The notes under the pieces: model-generated
What the model was told of the DNA's origin: nothing
Seen by the model: only the letters and a program-made list of their open reading frames with translations
Databases searched by the model: none
DNA from: Acidobacteriota bacterium
Lineage (GTDB): Bacteria; Acidobacteriota; Terriglobia; Terriglobales; Acidobacteriaceae
NCBI GenBank assembly: GCA_028873155.1
Contig: JAGWML010000198.1
Coordinates: forward strand, 1 to 5,505
Direction of reading: 5' to 3'
DNA: 5,505 nt
Program-made: the position numbers and the translations under genes
Part shown: positions 1 to 4,925 of the stretch, piece by piece
Numbering within the stretch: the stretch's first letter is position 1
Layout: every line of letters starts with the position of its first letter

Positions 1-19
1 CTGCGTGCGCCTGACAGCT

Positions 20-50
20 TTGAAAAGGCCGCCGAGCCGCCCCGTATACT
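20..50 (+). promoter_or_regulatory. Candidate tyrS promoter (TTGAAA / TATACT)
   Basis: A -35-like TTGAAA (20-25) and a -10-like TATACT (45-50) are separated by 19 nt, which is on the long side. Transcription would begin near 57, leaving a leader of only about 4 nt before the ATG at 61, so tyrS may be translated from a nearly leaderless mRNA. This is inferred from sequence match alone. A promoter further upstream, outside the window, cannot be excluded. Confidence 0.4.
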
Positions 51-60
51 GAAAGACGGC

Positions 61-1302
61 ATGAGCACGTTTCTACCCGTAGACGAACAATTGGACCTGC
101 TGCAAAAAGGCGCCGCCGAAATCATCCGCGTCTCCGACCTCCGCGAGCGCCTCGAAGAGAGCCGCAAGACCGGCCGCCCCCTGCGCATCAAAGCGGGCTT
201 TGACCCCACCGCGCCCGACCTGCACCTGGGTCACACCGTGTTGATGCGCAAGCTGCGCCACTTCCAGCAGCTTGGCCACACGGTTATCTTCCTGGTGGGC
301 GACTTCACCTCGCTGATTGGCGACCCGACCGGCCGCAACGTCACCCGCAAGCCCTTGACGCGCGAACAGATTGACGCCAACGCAGAAACGTACAAGGAGC
401 AGGTCTTCAAAATCCTCGATGAAAAGCTCACCGAGGTCCGCTACAACTCCGAGTGGCTCGGCAAGCTCGGCTACGAAGACACCATCCGCCTCACCGCCCA
501 CTTCACTGTGAGCCAGATGCTTGAGCGCGACGAGTTTCACAAGCGCTTCCAGGCCGAGCAGCCCATCAGCCTCCACGAGCTGCTCTACCCCGTCATGCAG
601 GGCTACGACTCCGTGATGCTCCAATGCGACGTTGAGCTCGGCGGCACCGACCAGAAGTTCAACCTCATGTGCGGACGCGAGCTCCAGCGCCACTACGGCC
701 AGAAGCCCCAGATCGTCCTCATGACGCCCATCCTCGAAGGGCTAGACGGCACGCAGAAAATGTCGAAGTCGCTCGGCAACGCCATCGGCATCAACGAGCC
801 GCCCGCCGAAATGTACGGCAAGCTCATGTCCATCTCCGACGAGCTCATGGGCAAGTACTGGGTCTTCCTCACCGACCTCAAGCAATCCGAAATCGACGCC
901 ATGAAGGCCGACATCGCCTCCGGCGCGCTCCACCCCATGGACGCCAAGAAGCGCCTCGCCTTCACCATCACCGCCAGCTTCCACGGCGGAGGCGCCGCGC
1001 AAACCGCCGCCGAAAACTGGACCCGCATGTTCCAGCAGAAAGAGACCTCAGAGAATCTCGACGAAGTCCAGGTCGCGCTGGCTGAAATCGCCGGCCCCGA
1101 GCCCCAGCAGATTCGCCTGCCTAAGCTCCTCGTGCATCTCGGCCTTGCCGCCAGCGGTGCCGAGGCTAACCGCAAGATCGCCGAAAAGGCCGTCAAGCTC
1201 GACGGGGAAACCGCATCAGGCAATACCGTCCCCGTCGGTCCGCTCCCCGCAAAGATCGTCGTCCGCCTCGGCAAGCGCGCCAAAATCGCCGTCATCGCCT
1301 GA
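61..1302 (+). CDS. tyrS: Tyrosyl-tRNA synthetase (type 2, KMSKS form)
   Basis: This class I aminoacyl-tRNA synthetase charges tRNA-Tyr with tyrosine in the cytoplasm, using ATP. The 413-residue product is full length for the TyrZ-like (type 2) branch. The Rossmann catalytic domain carries the HIGH-type signature H-L-G-H at residues 55-58, within P-T-A-P-D-L-H-L-G-H. The tyrosine-recognition stretch V-E-L-G-G-T-D-Q-K-F lies at about residues 192-201, and a perfect K-M-S-K-S is at 233-237. An S4-like RNA-binding domain follows from about residue 351 (I-R-L-P-K-L-L-V-H-L-G-L) to the end. The ATG at 61 is the natural start because it leaves the usual N-terminal extension before the catalytic core. 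Only a weak GAAAG precedes it. The gene stands alone on its strand and converges on a membrane-protein gene only 3 nt away. No T-box leader is visible in the 60 nt available. The identification is very secure. Confidence 0.97.
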   Translation: MSTFLPVDEQLDLLQKGAAEIIRVSDLRERLEESRKTGRPLRIKAGFDPTAPDLHLGHTVLMRKLRHFQQLGHTVIFLVGDFTSLIGDPTGRNVTRKPLTREQIDANAETYKEQVFKILDEKLTEVRYNSEWLGKLGYEDTIRLTAHFTVSQMLERDEFHKRFQAEQPISLHELLYPVMQGYDSVMLQCDVELGGTDQKFNLMCGRELQRHYGQKPQIVLMTPILEGLDGTQKMSKSLGNAIGINEPPAEMYGKLMSISDELMGKYWVFLTDLKQSEIDAMKADIASGALHPMDAKKRLAFTITASFHGGGAAQTAAENWTRMFQQKETSENLDEVQVALAEIAGPEPQQIRLPKLLVHLGLAASGAEANRKIAEKAVKLDGETASGNTVPVGPLPAKIVVRLGKRAKIAVIA

Positions 1303-1305
1303 CGC

Positions 1306-1791
1306 CTATTCCGCCTCCTCGATATCCGGCTCGGTCCAGAGCAGGATGGCTGACGGCAGGGTGCCGTAGAGCAGGGCCGTCGTCAGGAGAAGGACAAACG
1401 GCAGTTGCATGAAATAGCCCCGCAGAGCCAGAGGCAAGTGCGGTGTGATCGGATCAGGTCCCCTGAAAGAACCGGCGATGAGCGCGCCAAAGAGGAAAAA
1501 CCCGAGAGCGTAGTAAGCCCTGAAGTGCGCGTGGTCGCGGCGGTGCACCTCGCGCTCGTCGCCACGTGCGCGCGGGTCGCCCGCGAGCCCCGAGAAAGCG
1601 ATCCAGAGCGCGATGTACAGAATTCCGCAGCTTGCGGTAAGCCACGCGCCGGTGGCGTTCTTTTGGCTGAGAAAGAGCGCGCCCAAGATGAACACAGCCA
1701 GTGCAGCGTAAACGAGCGCGACAAACCATCGGCGGCGCGCTTGCGAAGCGAGACGGATGCGAATATTTCCTACCGCGTATTCGGTGTTCAT
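1306..1791 (-). CDS. Hypothetical four-helix membrane protein paired with HTH regulator
   Basis: This is a 161-residue integral inner-membrane protein with no domain I can name. Hydrophobic segments lie at about residues 22-41, 48-68, 90-107 and 127-152. The cluster R19-R20-R21 before the first helix puts the N-terminus in the cytoplasm, so the charged loop 69-89 and the acidic C-terminus (E-P-D-I-E-E-A-E) should also be cytoplasmic. That loop and the start of helix 3 contain the striking string D-E-R-E-V-H-R-R-D-H-A-H-F-R-A-Y (78-93). There is no signal peptide cleavage site and no transporter or enzyme motif. A strong Shine-Dalgarno AAGGAG (complement of 1797-1802) lies 5 nt before the ATG. 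The ATG overlaps the stop codon of the upstream HTH gene as ATGA, so the two are almost certainly cotranscribed and translationally coupled. Small HTH regulators of this kind are often paired with a small membrane protein. A role as the regulator's target or signal partner is inference. Confidence 0.8.
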   Translation of the reverse strand: MNTEYAVGNIRIRLASQARRRWFVALVYAALAVFILGALFLSQKNATGAWLTASCGILYIALWIAFSGLAGDPRARGDEREVHRRDHAHFRAYYALGFFLFGALIAGSFRGPDPITPHLPLALRGYFMQLPFVLLLTTALLYGTLPSAILLWTEPDIEEAE

Positions 1792-2087
1792 TGCGTCTCC
1801 TTTGCCGCGGGCAGGCTCACGCCATACACCTGCTCGCTCAATGGCTGGAACGGCTTCGTCGAGAAAATTGCTTCCACCGGCAGCCCAAAATACTCGGCGA
1901 TCTGAAAGGCCAGCTTGAGGCTCGGCCCGTAGTCGCCGCGCTCCAGAAAGCCGATCGTCTGGTAGTTCACACCCACCGCATCCGCCAGCTGCTGCCGGCT
2001 GATTGCGCGCTCAGCCCGTAGCACCGCAATGCGGTTGTACAGCCCGCTTTCCCCCGGCTTCAGTGTTTGTTGGCTGTTATCCTGCAC
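1788..2087 (-). CDS. Small Xre/Cro-type HTH transcriptional regulator
   Basis: This is a one-domain DNA-binding protein of the lambda-repressor fold, 99 residues from the GTG at 2087. The HTH domain spans about residues 17-74, with R-I-A-V-L-R-A-E-R followed by S-R-Q-Q-L-A-D-A-V-G-V, the recognition helix N-Y-Q-T-I-G-F-L-E-R-G and Y-G-P-S-L-K-L-A-F-Q-I-A-E-Y-F-G-L-P-V-E-A-I-F. It resembles the short YozG-like regulators, which are usually 65-80 residues long and begin just before N-R-I. The GTG has no Shine-Dalgarno and sits where the predicted promoter would start transcription, so it would be leaderless. A CTG codon at 2042-2040 (Leu16) matches the family start better and follows GGGGGAAAG with good spacing, giving 84 residues. 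The true start is therefore uncertain. The gene is first in a two-gene unit with the membrane protein (ATGA overlap) and diverges from the RES/Xre operon. It may repress its own promoter, which is inference. Confidence 0.88.
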   Translation of the reverse strand: MQDNSQQTLKPGESGLYNRIAVLRAERAISRQQLADAVGVNYQTIGFLERGDYGPSLKLAFQIAEYFGLPVEAIFSTKPFQPLSEQVYGVSLPAAKETQ

Positions 2088-2093
2088 GACATA

Positions 2094-2122
2094 ATGTTAT
2101 CTATACGCAATATACTTGTCAA
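2094..2122 (-). promoter_or_regulatory. Promoter of the HTH/membrane-protein unit
   Basis: On the minus strand a perfect -35 TTGACA (complement of 2117-2122) is followed after exactly 17 nt by TAACAT (complement of 2094-2099), which matches 4 of 6 bases of the -10 consensus. Transcription is expected near 2087, coinciding with the GTG of the HTH gene. The -35 lies inside the small inverted repeat CTTGTCAAG (2115-2123). The surrounding DNA is about 38% G+C, against 65% or more in the flanking genes. Confidence 0.6.
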
Positions 2123-2164
2123 GATAGGAAATAATTCGCCGTATACCGCTTCCCGTAAATTCGA

Positions 2165-2190
2165 ATTTGGCTCTATTGGACTGGCCAAAT
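2165..2190. promoter_or_regulatory. Candidate operator: ATTTGGC-N12-GCCAAAT inverted repeat
   Basis: A perfect 7-bp inverted repeat, ATTTGGC (2165-2171) and GCCAAAT (2184-2190), has a 12-bp spacer, so the half-site centres are 19 bp (about two helical turns) apart. It ends 4 bp before the -10-like TATACT of the TA operon, where a -35 region would be. The left half-site also overlaps the perfect 12-bp palindrome AAATTCGAATTT (2157-2168). Xre-type antitoxins of RES modules are known to bind inverted repeats in their own promoter, so autoregulation by the antitoxin is the obvious reading. Control by the divergent HTH protein is the alternative. The binding itself is inferred. Confidence 0.5.
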
Positions 2191-2194
2191 GGCG

Positions 2195-2200
2195 TATACT
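2195..2200 (+). promoter_or_regulatory. Candidate -10 box of the RES/Xre operon
   Basis: TATACT is preceded by G, giving the same GTATACTG octamer as in front of tyrS. No well-spaced -35 exists: TTGGAC at 2176-2181 is 13 nt away and TTGGCT at 2167-2172 is 22 nt away. The promoter may be weak or may depend on an activator. Transcription would start near 2207, at the Shine-Dalgarno itself. Confidence 0.35.
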
Positions 2201-2217
2201 GGACACGGAGGCAGATC

Positions 2218-2652
2218 ATGGCCACCCATACCGTACCCGAGGTCCTCGGCGGAGAGCTCGTTCTCGGCAGGCAGATGAGCAAGAGCGGCGCGCTGGCTGA
2301 ACTGGTCCGCGAAGGCCTGCCGGTCCAGTCGCTCCTTCTGCTGGCCGACAGACTCCACCTGCGCCAGGCGGAAATCTCTGAGAAGATTGGCATCCCTCAG
2401 CGCACGCTCACCCGCCGCCTCGCACACCACTCCCGGCTCACGGCGGTCGAGTCGGATCGGGCGGTCCGGCTGGCGCAGGTCTTCTCCACCGCCATTGAGA
2501 CCCTGGGCGATGAAGAGAAAGCTGCCGCCTGGCTCAAGACGCCGAATCGCGCCCTGCGCGGGGCTCGCCCGCTCGACCAGCTCGACACCGACCCCGGCGT
2601 CCGCGAGGTCGAGAGCGTGCTCGGCCGCATCGCCTATGGCGTCTACAGCTGA
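2218..2652 (+). CDS. Antitoxin of RES-Xre module (Xre/MbcA/ParS family)
   Basis: This is the antitoxin of a type II toxin-antitoxin pair. It should bind and block the RES toxin and repress the operon. The protein has 144 residues. An N-terminal Xre-like helical domain covers about residues 25-85 and includes the HTH-like R-Q-A-E-I-S-E-K-I-G-I-P-Q-R-T-L-T-R-R-L at 49-68. The C-terminal MbcA/ParS toxin-binding domain (DUF2384) covers about residues 88-144, with the hallmark W-L-K-T-P-N-R-A-L (105-113), P-L-D-Q-L-D-T (118-124) and the terminal R-I-A-Y-G-V-Y-S. The frame stays open 17 codons upstream, but the ATG at 2218 is chosen because GGAGG (2207-2211) lies 6 nt before it and the family's usual length results. 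The stop overlaps the toxin start (TGATG), which is the classic antitoxin-first order. High G+C makes it look well adapted to this genome. The family call is secure. DNA binding at the upstream repeat is inferred. Confidence 0.93.
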   Translation: MATHTVPEVLGGELVLGRQMSKSGALAELVREGLPVQSLLLLADRLHLRQAEISEKIGIPQRTLTRRLAHHSRLTAVESDRAVRLAQVFSTAIETLGDEEKAAAWLKTPNRALRGARPLDQLDTDPGVREVESVLGRIAYGVYS

Positions 2653-3110
2653 TGCAGATCTGGCGCATCTGCCGGGCCCGGTTCGCCGCGGAAGCCTTCG
2701 CCGGTCATGGCGCGCGGCGCTTCGGCGGCCGCTGGAACACGCCCGGCGTGCCCATGGTCTACGCTTCGTCGTCGCTGGCCCTCGCAGCCATCGAGCTCTT
2801 TGTTCACCTGGAGCCAAGCCAGCAGCCGGAAGACCTGGTCTCCATCGCAGCCCTGCTGCCTGAGGGAGAACCCGCGCAGCGGCTGGACCCGAGCCAGTTG
2901 CCTCCCGGTTGGTGGACAGACGACTTCGCACCGCTTCGCGCGCTGGGAGACAACTGGATTCGCGAGCAACGCTCGCTGGCGATCGAGGTCCCCTCAGCCG
3001 CGCTGCGCATGGAATGGAATGTGCTGGTGAATCCCCTGCATCCGGCGATTGCAGAGATCAAGGTCGAGCCGCCGCAGCCTTTTCACTTTGACGCGCGCAT
3101 GTTCCGGTGA
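2652..3110 (+). CDS. RES-domain toxin (NAD-targeting toxin of TA module)
   Basis: This 152-residue cytoplasmic toxin is of normal length for its family. Characterised RES toxins resemble ADP-ribosyltransferases and either destroy NAD+ (as MbcT of Mycobacterium tuberculosis and the Photorhabdus Res toxin do) or ADP-ribosylate a host enzyme (ParT). Which activity this one has cannot be read from sequence. The RES core is intact: W-R-I-C-R-A-R-F at 4-11, G-H-G-A-R-R-F-G-G-R-W-N at 18-29, Y37 in M-V-Y-A-S-S-S, and E48 in A-A-I-E-L-F-V-H-L. The spacing R27-Y37-E48 (10 and 11) fits the catalytic arginine, tyrosine and glutamate of the family. Later comes S115 and the C-terminal N-V-L-V-N-P-L-H-P (123-131), followed by F-H-F-D-A-R-M-F. 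The ATG shares one base with the antitoxin stop and has no separate Shine-Dalgarno, so translation is coupled. The gene shows no decay and is predicted to be active. Confidence 0.93.
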   Translation: MQIWRICRARFAAEAFAGHGARRFGGRWNTPGVPMVYASSSLALAAIELFVHLEPSQQPEDLVSIAALLPEGEPAQRLDPSQLPPGWWTDDFAPLRALGDNWIREQRSLAIEVPSAALRMEWNVLVNPLHPAIAEIKVEPPQPFHFDARMFR

Positions 3111-3137
3111 GGCGTGGCGCGAGTTGCTTACGCCTCA
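3108..3137. terminator. Hairpin spanning two convergent stop codons (possible bidirectional terminator)
   Basis: A perfect 8-bp inverted repeat, TGAGGCGT (3108-3115) and ACGCCTCA (3130-3137), has a 14-nt loop and bridges the 17-nt gap between the RES toxin and Dabb genes. It includes the toxin's TGA and the Dabb TAA. Neither transcript has a T-tract after the stem, so it is not a standard intrinsic terminator. It may act as a 3' stabilising hairpin or as a weak terminator. Confidence 0.4.
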
Positions 3138-3415
3138 AAATCCAGCTCTACCGGCTCGATCAGAGGAACCAGCCACTCCAGCAGCGCAAGATGCGCAGGG
3201 TGGATGGCGTAGGCATCGCAGGCCGCCTTGTCCGTAAACTTCATCATCCCGGCAAATGTATAGCCCTGCCCGCGCGGCGAGAGATTCGGCCCCACGTGCG
3301 CCTCCATCAACCCCGGAATCGCGCCGCGAAAGGCCAGAATCTCCTTTGTCGCGCGCGCCTTGTCCGCCTCCGTCGCCGCAGCCTTCCAGCGAAACCCAAA
3401 GATGTGGATGAACAT
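3128..3415 (-). CDS. Dabb-family (stress-responsive alpha/beta barrel) protein
   Basis: This 95-residue single-domain protein has the ferredoxin-like Dabb fold (PF07876), which forms dimeric barrels. Family members bind small ligands or have cyclase or oxygenase-like roles, but most bacterial ones, like this, have no known substrate. Family features visible are the N-terminal strand M-F-I-H-I-F-G-F-R-W (1-10), the helix ending in A-F-R-G-A-I-P-G-L (28-36), the strand E-A-H-V-G-P-N-L-S (38-46), and Y-T-F-A-G-M-M-K-F (52-60). A-Y-A-I-H-P-A-H (68-75) follows, with H72 and H75 lining the usual cleft, then a closing strand E-P-V-E-L-D-F-E. A good Shine-Dalgarno GGAGGA (complement of 3420-3425) lies 4 nt before the ATG. 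The gene follows the mutase by 18 nt on the same strand and is probably cotranscribed with it. A functional link to sugar phosphate metabolism is not evident. Confidence 0.9.
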   Translation of the reverse strand: MFIHIFGFRWKAAATEADKARATKEILAFRGAIPGLMEAHVGPNLSPRGQGYTFAGMMKFTDKAACDAYAIHPAHLALLEWLVPLIEPVELDFEA

Positions 3416-3433
3416 CCGTTCCTCCCTGCCTGC

Positions 3434-4870
3434 TCAGCCTTGCAGCGCAAAGCTGCGCCCGGCCTCCAGCAGCTTCGCCACCGCTTCCTTCGACGTGGAC
3501 TCGGTATAGACCCGCAGCAGCGGCTCCGTCCCGCTCGCGCGAAACAGAATCCACGTCTCCGCCGCGTTCGGCCTGGTCTTCGCCTCCGGGTTGTCCAGGT
3601 AGAACTTCACCCCGTCCAGCGTCTCCTGCCGCAGCACCGGCATGCCCGCAATCGCCTTGTCGCCCGGCTTCAAAGCCAGCGCCCGCGCAATCGCGCCGTT
3701 CTTCAACTCATCGGGAATATGCAGATCGATGCGCCCGTACTGGTGTTCGCCATACTCAGCCTGCAGGTCCGCCACCAGCTCACCCAGCGTCTTGCCTTCC
3801 TCGGCCATCACATTGGCCAGCAGCAGCGCGTTCAGCAGGCCATCGCGCTCCGGCAGGTGCCGCTGGAAGCCGATACCGCCCGACTCCTCGCCGCCCATCA
3901 CAATCTCGCGCTCCAGCATGTAGTCACACACAAACTTGAAGCCGATGCCGTGCTCGATCAGCTCCCGCCCGTGCTTCGCGCAGATGCGGTCCAGCATCTT
4001 CGTCGTGTTGAAGGCCCGCGTCACCGCGCCCGGCCAGCCCTTGCGCTTCAGCACCCAGCTCAGCAGCACGCTGAAAATCTTGTGCGGATCGACAAAGCTC
4101 CCGTTCTCATCCGTCGCGCCAATGCGGTCCGCGTCGCCGTCTGTGCACAGGCCCGCGTCACACCCATGCGCCACCACCGCCGCGCCCAGCGCGCGAATGT
4201 GCGGCTCAATCGGCTCGGGATTAATCCCCGGAAACAGCGGGTCAACATGGCCGCGGATCTGCACATGCTCCACGCCGATGCGCGTGAAGATGTCCGACAG
4301 GATCGTCCGCCCCGCGCCATACATCGAGTCAATCGCGAACTTCTTGCCCGCCTTCGCAATCAGTTCAAGATCCGCGAAGCTCTCGATGGCCTTCAAATAA
4401 TCGGGCAGAAAATCCACTTCCTCAATCGCCGCCGACTGCGCGGCCTGCGGCACGGGCTCGCCCAGGTGCTTCTCAATCTCGGCGATGATCGACGGCTTAC
4501 CCGAACCGCCGTACCATGCCTTGTACTTCACCCCGTTCCACTGCGCCGGGTTGTGGCTCGACGTAATCATGATGCCGCCCGCGCGGCCACGATGGCGCAC
4601 TCCATAGCTCAGCGCAGGGGTCGGCGTAATGTCGTGGGCCAGCTCCACGCGAATTCCCGTCGCCGCCACCACCTCCGCGCACGCGCGCGCAAATGCCTTT
4701 GACCCGAATCGCGTGTCGTACCCGATGCAGATGCCCTTCGCCGGGTCTTCCTTCGCGTGGATGTACGCCGCAATGGCCGCCGCCGCAATGCGCACGTTGG
4801 CAAACGTAAAATCGTCGGCAATCACGCCGCGCCAGCCATCGGTTCCAAACTTAATCTGGGTGTGAGCCAT
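3434..4870 (-). CDS. Phosphoglucomutase/phosphomannomutase (alpha-D-phosphohexomutase family)
   Basis: This enzyme of the phosphohexomutase superfamily interconverts hexose 1- and 6-phosphates (glucose or mannose), feeding nucleotide-sugar, polysaccharide and glycogen synthesis in the cytoplasm. Counting from the ATG at 4870 it has 478 residues and all four domains. The N-terminal I-K-F-G-T-D-G-W-R-G is at 6-15. The phosphoserine loop T-S-S-H-N-P has S105 as the catalytic serine. The Mg-binding loop D-G-D-A-D-R is at 244-249, the sugar-specificity loop G-G-E-E-S-G-G at 326-332, and the phosphate-binding loop R-A-S-G-T-E-P at 444-450. An ATG 18 nt upstream (4888) is also in frame, adding M-E-C-N-S-L. 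I prefer 4870 because the family normally starts a few residues before I-K-F-G-T-D-G and because a GGAG (complement of 4883-4886) precedes it, although at a long 12 nt. Whether glucose or mannose phosphate is preferred cannot be told, so no symbol is given. It lies downstream of the NYN gene and upstream of the Dabb gene. Confidence 0.95.
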   Translation of the reverse strand: MAHTQIKFGTDGWRGVIADDFTFANVRIAAAAIAAYIHAKEDPAKGICIGYDTRFGSKAFARACAEVVAATGIRVELAHDITPTPALSYGVRHRGRAGGIMITSSHNPAQWNGVKYKAWYGGSGKPSIIAEIEKHLGEPVPQAAQSAAIEEVDFLPDYLKAIESFADLELIAKAGKKFAIDSMYGAGRTILSDIFTRIGVEHVQIRGHVDPLFPGINPEPIEPHIRALGAAVVAHGCDAGLCTDGDADRIGATDENGSFVDPHKIFSVLLSWVLKRKGWPGAVTRAFNTTKMLDRICAKHGRELIEHGIGFKFVCDYMLEREIVMGGEESGGIGFQRHLPERDGLLNALLLANVMAEEGKTLGELVADLQAEYGEHQYGRIDLHIPDELKNGAIARALALKPGDKAIAGMPVLRQETLDGVKFYLDNPEAKTRPNAAETWILFRASGTEPLLRVYTESTSKEAVAKLLEAGRSFALQG

Positions 4871-4925
4871 CAAAGAATTGCACTCCATTTGTTCAACTCA
4901 AATCATCTGCTGCGTCAAAATCCAT

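Noticed and set aside
73..693. A 206-codon minus-strand frame within tyrS, and other frames at 669-1295.
   Set aside because: The translations mirror tyrS codon bias (Val/Leu/Ala/Glu-rich or Arg-rich strings), have no domain, and are shadows of a conserved gene.
1303..1305. A terminator between tyrS and the convergent membrane-protein gene.
   Set aside because: The gap is only 3 nt and I found no convincing stem followed by a T-tract around it.
1405..1905. A 166-codon + strand frame opposite the membrane-protein gene.
   Set aside because: The minus strand has coherent transmembrane helices, a strong Shine-Dalgarno and coupling to the HTH gene. The + strand frame has none of these.
2063..2092. 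A tiny upstream reading frame (ATG at 2092, 10 codons) ahead of the HTH gene, out of frame with it.
   Set aside because: Its ATG lies upstream of the predicted transcription start at about 2087, so it would not normally be on the mRNA, and it has no Shine-Dalgarno.
2116..2147. A + strand promoter for the TA operon made of TTGTCA (2116-2121) and TATACC (2142-2147).
   Set aside because: The spacing is 20 nt, too long for a standard promoter, and the TTGTCA is largely the reverse of the stronger minus-strand TTGACA box.
2167..2217. An upstream extension of the antitoxin gene by 17 codons.
   Set aside because: It would run through the presumed operator and -10 box. The ATG at 2218 has GGAGG 6 nt before it and gives the normal family length.
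2173..2931. A 252-codon minus-strand frame over the TA operon.
   Set aside because: It is antisense to two well-supported genes, has low-complexity Arg/Ala-rich translation, and no family resemblance.
3107..4702. A 531-codon open frame on the + strand opposite the mutase gene.
   Set aside because: It is rich in Arg, His, Leu and Gln in the way antisense frames of GC-rich genes are, has no recognisable domain, and lies over a fully motif-supported phosphohexomutase and the Dabb gene.
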